From contig NC_053045.1 of assembly GCF_003473485.1 (NCBI RefSeq), forward strand, positions 39,158,494 to 39,222,493: a stretch of DNA of 64,000 nt, given 5' to 3'. This DNA is from Medicago truncatula. Taxonomy: Eukaryota > Streptophyta > Magnoliopsida > Fabales > Fabaceae. Shown in pieces: positions 34,111 to 45,000 of the stretch. Below the pieces are notes generated by a model. It saw nothing but the letters and a program-made list of their open reading frames with translations. It was not told where the DNA came from and did no database searches. Positions within the stretch are counted from its first letter, which is position 1. Every line of letters begins with the position of its first letter. The position numbers and the translations under genes are program-made.

Positions 34111-34523
34111 AGAAGAGAGAAAAATTCAGTGTAAAAGGAGATAAAACATGATCTACCATAACCATAAATTGATTCTAGAAAGTACTTACGAAAACTTGCT
34201 CTGGTTTTGATTTCCTACAGAAGCAATGAAACATTGAAGATAGTTCATTTGCTCCAACTACTACAAAAAGATACTACACATATATTGATTTGGTGCTTCT
34301 GAACAATTGAGTTTATCAAAAGCAATGTAAGAACGGAAATAAAGATATGACACATGTTCTTAGAACTAACAAACATTTTTCAATCTGCTATAATACATAC
34401 CGAAGTAGCAGAAAATAATTGAAGACAAATTTACACTCTACACCACTGAGACAGATAGCACAACTTCTGTCCTTTCACAACTTGTCCTCCAACGAGATCT
34501 TCATCCTTGATGCTTCAAGTTTT

Positions 34524-34918
34524 TCAAAGTGACTCTGAGATTAGAAAATTGAATTTATCACATGTTTTAGAATCCACAACATTCCATATCGATTAAGAAA
34601 GGGAAATAGCATAATAGATTCACTATAGCCTGAGTCCTTAATTTAAAGAACTAACAATAAGGAGAGGATGTAATCATCGAGAAAACAATTTATCACTCAG
34701 AGCATGTCCATTCTTACCTGCAGCAGGGAGCACCTCAGAATTCGCAGCCTGAAAACAACGACGAAAATTAGACAAAGGCATCTTAGGTTCCACCTAACAA
34801 TGAAACAGCCACTAATAACTTGGTGTTAACTATTTTTGCCCTATAATGAAAAGTATTTTTACTCACTTCATCCTCATCAGATTCATCATCAGAGGATTCA
34901 TCATCATAGTAGCTGGGA
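34524..34918 (-). CDS. Candidate distal 3' exons of the F-box gene at 36253-37921 (acidic C-terminus)
   Basis: Three small exons can be read on the minus strand: 34918-34867 (52 bp, after 'gtttcag', before GTGAGT), 34748-34718 (31 bp, before GTAAG) and 34534-34524 (ending TGA). Spliced from a GTAAAT donor at 36256, overlapping the F-box stop region, they would replace the last residue with H, PSYYDDESSDDESDEDE, AANSEVLPAA and ESL. The same exons with the same lengths and phases occur at 51170-51537, and in part at 63270-63416. That conservation supports coding use, but an intron of 1338 bp is inferred and transcription is unproven. They might instead belong to a separate small gene. Confidence 0.45.
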
Positions 34919-36252
34919 CTGAAACAATGAAAACAAATATATACGAATGAGTACCTCAGCATAATTTCAGGTCAAAATCCCAACCCCTATCTATAATAAC
35001 ATACACATCTTCCAAATACTCAAATATGTCCCCAAGAACGAAAGGCAAAGGAAAAGAAAGTTAAGGCAAATCGAATCATTCCAAAGTAAAATCAAAAGAA
35101 AAGTTTAAATTTAACATGTTCATATTCATGAGAAAATTGTTCAGAACATCTTGTAGGCTGTACATTAACCTAACAACCAAATCCGAAGGAATTAAATTAG
35201 GCTCACATCATGAAACGATCTCAGTAAAAAAACCACTTTATATACTAAATATATTATAAAGAACATCAGCCAAATCCTATTAATATAAAGGAAATACAAA
35301 TAAAATAATGCAGAAGTCTATAGTTTCAAGAAATACAAAATTAAAGATATTACTGAAAAAGAGCTTTAAGAAATTACGTTGGTATAGAAAATAGATACAA
35401 TAAAGAATTTTGAATTAGCTTTCATGTCAATTAAGTCAACATTAAAGTTTTGCTTTTGATCACAAAAATGCAGCCCAATATAGACTTGGTGCATTTAAAA
35501 GAATATTAACTTTTAAGTACTAGCCATATATTTTAACTCAAATAGATAAAACAAATAATACAATTCCTCTAGTTCAACTTGCATTACCTTCGCATCATGT
35601 TATTAGTTATTTCAATCAAAACATTCACTTTACACACAGGAACTGGGACCCGCGTTTAATTGTCTATCTCTCTGCGATTAAGTGTTCCAACATCTAAGCA
35701 TTGGCCGGAGCCATGTTTAAGCATACTGCTGAACCCTAAAAGTTTCATCTCCATTATGTCGGTACATCACACTAACCTAAAGACCTAACCTAACATTCTA
35801 TAATTCATTCAATCAAATATATTTAGGATTCATTGAGCATTCAAACATACCTAACATGGTCTAAAAATGTTGGGATGTTATAGTGTGCGAGAGCAGGGAG
35901 GGGGAAGATTGAACCAGTTTCACAAAATTCAAAGTAAGACGAAACCACCTACTGAAGTTTGAAAGACAAGTTCAAGATTCTTTTTGGGGTAAAAATCATT
36001 TCATGCTTTGGTTTGGCAATTATAAAAAGTAAGAACAACCACACTAAACACTTAGACAATTTCATTTCCCAGCAAACTGAGTTTGTCCAATAAAATAAAT
36101 GGATTCAGTTCACAAATGGCATACTCCATAAACTAGTCATAGTAGTCTTACTAGTGAAGCTACTTATTTCATCAACCACACGTTTATATTATGCAATGAA
36201 GTTAATTAGTAAATTGAATCCATTCAAAGAAAAACAAAGAAAGAAAGAAGAT

Positions 36253-37921
36253 TTACTGAAACATGACGACACAACTTTCCAGGCATACATCTTCGAATTG
36301 GTTGCAGACATCATCCAGCTTTTCTATATCAGCTATTAAACGTCTCGAACAGTGTATATCGATCTTCCTTAAATATGGGGCATTTTTTAAGATAAACGTA
36401 ACAAATTGGATTTCATATTCATTTCCATAAAAATTTGAAAAGCATAATCGATTGAGAGAAGAATTGAAGCAACAAGGCACTGAGTTCAGTATCAAATCTT
36501 CACCATCCAAGTAGTTAAGTACCTAAACAAGAACCACTAAACAAGTCAACTGACAGAAATAATATTATGGTTAGCCATGAAAGACGGCAAAAACAAGCAC
36601 TGATGAGGAAAATAAAGCGTACCGCCGCAGGAATCTCAAGAACTTCCAATTTAGGAGTCTTTTGAAGAATGTTCATTAGTACTTCATTAGTCTTTGCAGA
36701 TATCACAGAATACACATCAAGATGTGTCAAATTGTCAAACAAAGGAAGAAGATGGAGAGTATCCTTTGTATGGTGAAGAGACTAGTAATGGAAACAAACT
36801 ATGTTCAATATTGTGAGAAAGAAAATATGCAACGATTAAAAGAAACACATAACTAAAAACAACATTTTCATTAGGCATTATCTGATGAAATACTTCACAC
36901 AGAAAGAAAAAAAAAATGAAGACGGTGAGCAAATCATCAAACATACCTCGAGAGTATCATTTGCTAGTTTGAGAGACTTGACATTGCTAAGTCCACTTAG
37001 TAGCTCAATTGCACACTTAGCAGTATATAGTTCATTAGGTGGATAGAGAAACCCAAGATCAATATCGGCATCAACTATGGAGGTCAGGTTAACAGGGATA
37101 AATTGTATTGTTGGATCACATCTGCATCTTAGATACAAAAGGTTCGGAGTATCAATCATGACTGTCATATCATCATGAATGTCTTCAGAAAGCATATTAA
37201 AACGGATGGTCAACTCCCTTAGTGTGGAAATTGCAATGTTAATGTGCATTATGTTCTCCCAAGACCAATCATGCAAAGTCAACTCTTGTAAGACAGAGCA
37301 TCCAGAAAAAAGTCGTTGAAATGACTTCTCATTTGCAAAGGTAACATCTGAAACTACTAATGTCTTTAGCTTAGGGAAATGAATACCGCTAGGAATATGA
37401 AGAGTGAAATGGAGTCCTAACCATAGTTCATTCAATGATTCAAAAGTTGAGAAACTATGGGGTAACACAAACTTATCATCTGGATGACCCAATGAAAGTT
37501 TAAGATATTGCATTTTGTGCTTCGCAGCAAAATATATTAAGGAATTAACTTTGTCTGCATCAATAACACTTTTAAATATTTGAACACAAAGCCTTTCTAC
37601 GCGATAAGATTCGTGTAGCAATCTTCCAACTAGATCTAAGAGGCTATTTTCCTTGTTTTTCTGATCCAAGAGGCTATTTTCCGTGTTGTTCTGGTTTCGG
37701 GGGTCTAAGTCATATCGAGGATGACGAAAATTAAAATCAAATGCAGATAAGTAGGTCCACAATTGTTTCCACTTCTTAGCCAATATGGAAGTTCTTACAG
37801 CATCTTTCGTAGGGAGCAATGAAAGAATATGAAGAAGAACGCCCTCGGGTAAGTTGCTAATGATATCATCCACATTATGTTTTTGGATCTTATACGCATC
37901 GGTTGAGATTGTACAAGCCAT
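36253..37921 (-). CDS. F-box/FBD/LRR protein (467 aa without distal exons)
   Basis: Exons 37921-36947, 36781-36623 and 36522-36253, all phase 0, GT-AG. The F-box is at about residues 16-60 (DDIISNLPEGVLLHILSLLP ... SILAKKWKQLW), then an Asn/Glu-rich insert with an imperfect duplication (NTENSLLDQK, NKENSLLDLV), LRR-like repeats (FPKLKTLVVSDVTF; GCSVLQELTLHDW) and a C-terminal FBD domain (LLPLFDNLTHLDVYS; SVPCCFNSSLNRLCF; CNQFEDVCLESC). It is a likely substrate adaptor of an SCF ubiquitin ligase. Exon 3 ends CAGTAA, which is a stop when unspliced but overlaps a usable GTAAAT donor, so longer isoforms using exons at 34524-34918 are possible. A 5' UTR intron acceptor ('gctggcag') precedes the ATG. 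No lesion seen. Closest paralogue: 52766-54418. Confidence 0.9.
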
Positions 37922-38021
37922 GGTCTAAACCTGCCAGCACGAAATAATAAAGCAATAAGTTGAGCCAACATTTTAAAGTATGAGTGGCATGCAATTTAGG
38001 AGGCAAGCTTTTAGCTTAATA
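37620..38021. repeat. 402-bp near-identical tract shared with 54117-54518
   Basis: The two tracts differ at one site (cgg/cag near 37909) over the first roughly 300 coding bases, the start codon and the adjacent leader, while sequence on both sides diverges by about 10 percent or more. This pattern suggests gene conversion or a recent local exchange. Confidence 0.85.
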
Positions 38022-38543
38022 TAACATCTACTCTCATGTACTTCAGCCAAACTACTAGCTAGGTGTGAATCAAAGCAAAAAAAAAGGGAAATTGGGATTT
38101 GAATCTGAAATACTTGTGTTGTGATGTAGAAAATAGGGAATCCCTTATGAATGATTAAATAAATTAAGCAATAATCTGAAGGAAAAAAAAAAATCCATTG
38201 ATTTAATAAATTACTTTAGTAGCAATGAAGAGAGTGAAGCAACAAGATGAAGAGCATACTGCGAGCAGTGGTTAACCTGAAACCCGATTTTGATGGATTA
38301 GCCTCACTAGTGTAAACCAAAATGACAAAGTTGTGTTTGTCAACCTGGTGAGAGAAAAAGGAGTAGCACATTGGCCTGGCCGACCAAAATGTCACAGTTG
38401 CTTCCTTCTCTATCTTTCACAGTTTTTTTTTGTGTTTTTTTTTTTACACTTGTGACATTATGATTGGTCAATAATGTTACCAACCACAATGTCACTCAAG
38501 TGCTATTCGACATAGAAAAAGAAAAGGGAAAAGTTTAAATAAT

Positions 38544-38727
38544 GAGAAATGATATTTGTACAACCACTTTGTGATAACTTTTTTACAACTTTCTCTCTCA
38601 AACTCACATTATTATCTTATTATCTCTCTTTCTTTTTCTCTCTTCATTGTTTTTAACCAATGAAAAGAGAGAAAAAAGAAGTTGTCACCAAAAGTTGTAT
38701 GAAATGGTTGTTCAAATATCACTACTC
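38544..38727. mobile_element. 184-bp MITE with 9-bp target duplication (copy b)
   Basis: Same length and ends as 19433-19616 ('gagaaatgatatttgtac' at the left, 'ttcaaatatcactactc' at the right), flanked by TTAAATAAT at 38535-38543 and 38728-38736. The paralogous segment near 55030 has a single TTAAATAAT and no element, giving a natural empty site. Confidence 0.92.
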
Positions 38728-38739
38728 TTAAATAATATA

Positions 38740-38880
38740 CTCCCTCCGATCTATTAAAAAAAACAATTGATTTTTTTAGATATTTTGAATAATTTATGTA
38801 TCTGGTTTAAAATCTAAACTAAATACATAATTTATTCAATGTATTTAAAAAGTTAATTGTTTCTTGTAAAAAGAACAGAG
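38740..38880. mobile_element. Stowaway-like MITE
   Basis: Ends 'ctccctccgatctattaaaa' and 'cttgtaaaaagaacagag', flanked by TA. The interior pairs 'gataattt'-type sequence around 'atttatgtatctggttt' with 'aaactaaatacataattt'. Absent from the paralogous position near 55040. Confidence 0.85.
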
Positions 38881-38889
38881 TATAAAGGT

Positions 38890-39560
38890 AATAGTTGTGT
38901 TTGATCCTTGCAATGAATGTGCACAATAATCCTTTTAATGTATCGAAATTTTGAAATAGTTTATGATTGTGTATTATATTAGTCAAAATGATCTCTTACA
39001 TTAAAATATTTTGTTAATATTATCGCATTATTCCTTCAATATATTAATTTATTGTCATATCAATACGTATTTAACAATTTTTTTTTTTTTTTAACAAGGC
39101 CTATAACAATAGTTAATGTCAACATGGAAGGTTTACTTTAATATATGTGATTATTTTGACTAAGAAAGTGTATAATTAAAGACTATTTCAAAATTTCAAT
39201 GCATTTGGGACTATTGTAGCTACTCGTTACACGTTTAAGATCAAAATGACTATTTACTCTAATTTATATTTTTAAAATAACTAAATAATGCGTAATTTTT
39301 TTGAGTCTCCAACTAATTTTTATATCCTCTAAAAAAAACTAATTTATTACTGGGTTGACTATCCAAGTATTTTTCATTGTGAGATACTTAAATTAATATC
39401 TAGATTGATCTTTCGAGTTGTATAGGACTGTGATCGAGGGAAAATCCCTTCCTAAAAAGATTTAATATTGGTAGATTTTAAAATTAAATTCGAATTCAAA
39501 ACCTCTAATTAAATTTATTAAAAATAATTTAACGTGTAATAAATAATTTAACCACAAATT
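38890..39560. other. Intergenic part of the duplicated segment
   Basis: AT-rich, matching 55060-55660 in places; no gene seen. Confidence 0.5.
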
Positions 39561-39567
39561 ATTGGTT

Positions 39568-39612
39568 ATAAGATGGTATAACCACAAATAATTAATGGTT
39601 ATACCATCTTAT
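39568..39612. repeat. Perfect 17-bp hairpin
   Basis: 'ataagatggtataacca' and 'tggttataccatcttat' are exact inverted repeats with an 11-bp loop. It is too short for a typical MITE and could be the tip of one, or a cruciform-forming palindrome. Confidence 0.8.
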
Positions 39613-39744
39613 TAATGGAATCTCACCTCTTTCGACAAAAAAAGTATTAAAAATTAATGTTTTGTAATAAATAATTCTTACCATTTTTGAAATCCTTAAC
39701 ATGAGCCGTAAAAACATAAGTTAATATCACTCTTTCATATCCTG

Positions 39745-39812
39745 TAAACATAGTTAGTTGGCAGGGATGCATTATTATATGCAGGGGTCGGGTTCAAATT
39801 CAAAAAAAAAAA
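39745..39812 (+). mobile_element. SINE-like tRNA-derived fragment
   Basis: Box A-like 'tagttagttggcagggatgc' (39751 onward), box B-like 'ggttcaaattc' (39791-39801), then an 11-bp poly(A). The spacing of about 30 bp between boxes fits a tRNA-derived SINE head. Confidence 0.6.
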
Positions 39813-39822
39813 GAATGATCTT

Positions 39823-39976
39823 GTTAACCGATGCCCCGAGATACTGGTTAAGGAATCTATAAATAGAATTTTCTGTCTTGAAAATATAAACGGTCACTTT
39901 TTATTAAATAATAATTACATTACTTTTTAATAAAAATTTACCTCATTGCTTAACCAATATGCGGGACACGGTTAAC
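39823..39976. mobile_element. Small MITE, about 154 bp
   Basis: 'gttaaccgatgccccgagat' with 'actggttaag' at the left pairs with 'cttaaccaatatgcgggaca' and 'cggttaac' at the right, about 28-30 bp of inverted repeat with some mismatches. Confidence 0.7.
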
Positions 39977-40045
39977 ATTTTCTAAAAAAAAAGAAAAATA
40001 ACATTCCTCTTTTATAAATTTTCATGTGCATTTACTATTCTATTT

Positions 40046-40785
40046 GAGAATTGCTGTGCCCACATTTGATTTGACTGTGCCACACGAGTAAATTACTCAA
40101 ATGCCCTTCGGCAGTTAACTGCCGAAGTTTTTAGTAAACCGGCGGCAGTTAACTGCCGAGGAAATAAATTCAGTATAATCCATTGGCACTTAAGTGCCGA
40201 AATTCCTGGACTCATGTTGTTCGACAGAAGCTGTTTGTTCCTTTTATACGAAGAATATTGTTTCATTCACATGTAGAAGAGAGTCAAGATTAAATGATTT
40301 TGTGGGCTTTACTTCATCAATTGCACACAAATTTAATTAAATTAGATAAAAAAAAGATGATAGAAAGAAATATGTTAGTTTAGGTTTGGTCTGGTCCATG
40401 CGATGAATTGAATCAAAGAATGAGAAGGATGTTAAACCCAAGCAGGAAACATTTAAATCTGAAAGATAACAAAAATCAACCAATACTTTAATTCATGCCA
40501 TGGCTTTTCGTTGGATTACTCATAACACAAGACCCAAATCTTTGATTCATTTGAATCAAATATAAATATCAAAAGAATTGATGTTGTCGCATGAAGTTTG
40601 GAAAATTCAAGAAACTGTAGGTCTGAGATTTGGGTAAAATGGAGCAAGGTTAAGTGGGAGTGGGATTGATTCAGCACTCTTCGGCAGTTAACTACCGAGG
40701 TTTTCCTCGGTAGTAACTACCGAAGGGTATTTTCGTCTTTTACATGTGTTTCTCAGCCTTCTCACATGTGTAAACAGCAATTCTC
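40046..40785. mobile_element. Non-autonomous MULE, 740 bp, palindrome-rich ends
   Basis: Ends 'gagaattgctgt' and 'acagcaattctc' are perfect inverted repeats within diverged arms of about 80 bp. A perfect 9-bp target duplication ATTCTATTT flanks it (40037-40045, 40786-40794). Subterminal palindromes related to 'cttcggcagttaactgccga' occur at about 40106, 40141, 40184, 40680 and 40706. The interior of about 450 bp has no recognisable coding sequence. Confidence 0.92.
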
Positions 40786-40799
40786 ATTCTATTTTTAGA

Positions 40800-42075
40800 A
40801 AATCTTAGTAACTTGTGGTTAAGAACACGTAGGAACTCCAAAAAAAAATACTCCCTCCGTTTTTAACATAATATTTTTTTTTGTATTGGAAGAAGACAAA
40901 ACAAGTTCTTCCACTCTCTCTCTTCGTTGACGAAGCCAAAATGAGTTACTCATCTAGCTACTGCCATTGCACTGTTGATGCTGCTGATGAGGTTTGGACT
41001 TCTAACCACCTAAGTTTTTCCCATTTTATTTATGATTAGGCTCTCTAATTTGACCAACATTTTCTTCCGTAACGTCTTTAATTACCTTCCATAAGTATTT
41101 TGCTGTTGTTTCCATCAACACCGTGGATCTTCATTTCGTTTTGTGGAATTTGGATCTGATACTTCAAATCTTGTTTAACCATTCAAGTTCATGCTATATT
41201 TCTTTTCAATTTCTGGCCACTGTATCACTTCATCATGTTTCTTTTTTCAGCTCATACTATCGCTTCTTCTAGTGTTTCTTTGTCATTAATTATATCTTGA
41301 ATGTAAAATGTTAGTAATTGGTTTTTAGATTAGTTTTTTTTTTCTCTCCCTATTCCAGGTTTGAACTAGAACTATGAACCACAAACACTCCTCATATTAG
41401 GTGTGTCCTGGTGTCGAACACGCATCGGTGTCCGACACCAACACCGACATGACACCTATGATTACACTGAATTATGTCATTTTCTCAAATTATTATAAGT
41501 GTCGATGTGCCTGTGTCGTGTCTTGTGTCCGTGTATGTTCTTCATAAATTCCATTTCTTTTGTTCAACCAAATGATGGTTTGAAGATTACAAAGTTTGAA
41601 ACCGACTCCTGGTCTGCTACTGACACAACACCGACACATGTGAATTATGTCATTTTCTCAGATTATGATTGGGATGTCGATGTGTCGGTGTCCATGTCGT
41701 ATATGTGCCGTGCGTGGATTACAACTTTCATTTTTCAGCTTTGACCGAGTCAAATAGGCGCCATCTTGTGATAATAAATTCCAGAATCAGTGGTTGATAA
41801 TAACTGAGCACATGTTTTGGATTAACACCAAATAAAATTCAACCCTTTCTCTGTTGGGGAGATTCTGGCATATGTTGATGTTAATTAACATGTGCATTTT
41901 TGGATATTTTTTATTTTTATTTTTTTTAAAATAAATTAGTTTTTAACATCTGTTCTTTCCTCTTAAATCTCAACATTTTATAATTATCTAATTTTCCTTG
42001 CATAGCAGACTTTCAGCTTCACAGCAACGGTGCAAAATACATCATCCTCAGCAAGTTAGTTTTGGCTTTTACAAT
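40800..42075. other. Upstream region of the TNL gene, repeat-bearing
   Basis: A solitary 'ctccctccgtttttaac' half-element lies at about 40853. A short ORF from 40941 (MSYSSSYCHCTVDAADEV) may be a 5' leader exon or chance. Between 41400 and 41745 are two diverged copies of a 'gtgtcgatgtg...gtgtcggtgtcc' repeat. Confidence 0.45.
41400..41745. repeat. Diverged direct repeats rich in 'gtgtcg/cgacac'
   Basis: The blocks 'gaattatgtcattttctca' at about 41470 and 41641 are each followed by 'gtcgatgtg' and 'gtgtc' clusters, and each preceded by 'accgacac/accgacatg'. Related text recurs near 12165 and 12770, so this is an interspersed repeat. Confidence 0.6.
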
Positions 42076-42079
42076 TGCA

Positions 42080-45000
42080 ATGACAATGGCTTGTAATAGC
42101 ATCCGAAGTATCTCTTCACCTAAGATGAAATGGAAATATGATGTGTTTGTGAGCTTTAGAGGTGGCGACACACGCAACAATTTCACTGATCACCTTTTTG
42201 GCACTCTCCATAAAAAAGGCATTGTTACCTTCAGGGATGATACAAAGCTCAAGAAAGGGGAAAATATATCATCTGAGCTTCTACAAGCTATTGAAGGATC
42301 CCGTATTTTGATTGTTATCTTTTCAAGGAACTATGCTTCTTCAACGTGGTGCTTGAAGGAACTAGTAAAGATTGCTGAATGCATTGAAGTAACAGGACAA
42401 ATTGTTCTACCTATTTTCTATGATGTGGATCCATCTGAGGTGCGAAAGCAAAGCGGAGATTATGAAAAAGCCTTTAGGGATCATGAAGAAAGATTCAAAG
42501 GAAATTTAGAGAAAGTGCAAAGATGGAGAGGAGCCCTAGCACAAGTAGCCGAACTCTCTGGTTGGGATGTAAGGGATCAGTAAGTAGTCTTTTCTATGTT
42601 TGCAACAAGTCGATCATAACTTTTTAAGTTTATAAGTAAAACTTAAACTCTTCCATTGATTTTTTTTTTGAAACAGCAAAATTTTATTGATAACCACTTA
42701 GTCTAAAACAAAAGCACATAATTTTTGGTTCTTGAATTGTTTTATCAATTAATTTTTGTTTGGGGTTGTTGTGTGATGATTTGGTATTTCTATCCTCTGG
42801 TCTTTTAGGCCACAATATGCAGAGATTGGAAAAATTATTAAAGAGGTAACATGCTTATTGAGTCACAAATCTTCAACTTTACCTAACGATATAGTTGGGA
42901 TGCACTCACGAGTCGAAGAATTAGAAAAGCTTTTGATTATGGACTCAGATGATGATGTTCGAGTGGTAGGGATTTGTGGAATGGGTGGAATAGGGAAGAC
43001 TACTCTTGCTACTGCTTTGTATGATAGAATCTCTAATCAATTTGATGCTTGCTGCTTTATTGAGGATGTAAGTAAAATTTACGGAGACCATGGCCCGATT
43101 GGAGTGCAAAAGCAACTTCTTTGTCAAACTCTAAATGAAGAAAATCTTCAGATATGCAATCTTTTCATGGCATCTAATCTGATACGCACTAGGCTATGTC
43201 AAATAAAATCCCTTATAGTTCTTGATAATGTTGATCAAGTTGAACAACTGGATAAATTGGCTATGACACGAGAATGGCTAGGCACAGGGAGTAGAATCAT
43301 CATAATTTCTAGAGATGTTCATATCTTGAGAGAGCATGGAGTAGATGAAGTGTACAAAGTTCGACTCTTGGATCATAATAATGCCCTTCAATTGTTTTGT
43401 AGGAAGGCTTTCAAGAGTGATGATATCATGAGCGGTTACATATACTTGACAGATGATGCACTAACATATGCCAATGGCCTTCCATTAGCAATTAAAGTTT
43501 TGGGCTCATTTTTGTATGGCCGAGATGTCTCTGAATGGAGAAGTGCATTGGCAAGGTTAAGAGAAAACCCAAGGACAGATATTATGGATGTACTTCGAAT
43601 TAGTTTTGATGGACTAGAGGATACAGAAAAGGATATATTTTTAGATATTGCTTGTTTCTTTTATAAAAAATCGGAGACATACGTGAATAAAGTTTTAGAT
43701 TTTCGTGGATTTCATCCTGAAATTGGTTTAAGAGTTCTTGTTGATAAGTCATTCATAACCTGTGAGAACGGGAGAATTTTTATGCATGATTTGTTCAAAG
43801 AACTAGGCAAGAGTATCGTTAGGGAAAAATCACCCAAAGAACCAAGAAAGTGGAACAGGATGTGGGACTACAAGGATGTCCACAATGTTATATCAGAAAA
43901 CATGGTAAAATAGTTATTAAAATAAGATTATTGCTTACCATTTTTCTATATCGATTAATAACCTCAAAGTATCTATCGTTTTTAATGTCATTTGCAATAC
44001 TGTAGGCAACATCAAACCTTGAAGCCATAGTTCTGAGGCGTTATCCAGAAAATATTGAAGAAATACAGGGGATGACAACATTGAGAACTGAAGCTTTAGC
44101 ACAAATGAGTCGCCTTAAATTGCTCATGCTGTGGAATTTGAATTTCTCAGGAAGTCTCAATTTTCTTTCTAGTCATTTGGGGTATCTCTGTTGGGATAAA
44201 TATCCTTTCACTTGTTTGCCATCAAGTTTCCAGCCGGATAAACTTGTTGAACTGGTCCTACCTCGTAGCAACATCAGGCAACTATGGGAGGGCACAAAGG
44301 TAATATAAACATGGTTATGAGCCTTTGTTTATCTTTTTCTGATGAACACATAAGAAGTGTTTATCTCTTAATATTCCTTCTTTCACTACAGTTAGTTAAA
44401 TAAATGAATTAAAGTTTAAATATGATTATTAATTTTTCTCTTTCCATTTATCATTGTCTGCAGTGTTTACATAATTTGACACATATTGATCTCTCTCACT
44501 CGGAAAATCTTATCATGATGCCCGATTTCTTGGAGATTCCAAATCTTGAGTTGCTAGATCTTGAAGGATGTATAAAACTCCAGCAGATCGATCCATCCAT
44601 TGGTATCTTAAGAAGGCTTTCCAAATTAAATTTGAAAAATTGTAGAAATCTGGTAAGTATTCCTAGCAATATTTTTGGTCTGAGTTCTCTCAAACATCTA
44701 AATCTCTCAGGCTGTCCAAATTTACTTAATAATAAGATGTTAGAGAGACAAAGGCAAAATGAACATTTGGAGATGCTTGATATTAAAGAATGTACTACTC
44801 AATACCAACCAACATCCTTCATCTACAAAGTTCTAAAGCCGCACTTTCCATTTTCTTTTTTTCGAAAACGCGAAGATTCGGTTGGTTTATTGTTGCCTTC
44901 GTTGTCTTGTCTGTCATGTCTGCAATATCTTGACCTAAGTTTCTGCAATCTTTTTCAAATCCCTAATGCAATTGGAAGGCTACATTGCTTAGAAATTCTA

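Larger units (their letters stand above)
34120..39500. repeat. Segmental duplication carrying an F-box gene (partner 50660-55660)
   Basis: Colinear similarity runs from the block 'ctggttttgatttcctaca' near 34200, through the distal exons, the F-box gene and its 5' UTR exon near 38230-38330, to the 'gtataggactgtgatcgagg' block near 39430. Differences include insertions unique to one copy (184-bp MITE and Stowaway here; an LTR-like insert in the partner). Confidence 0.85.
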
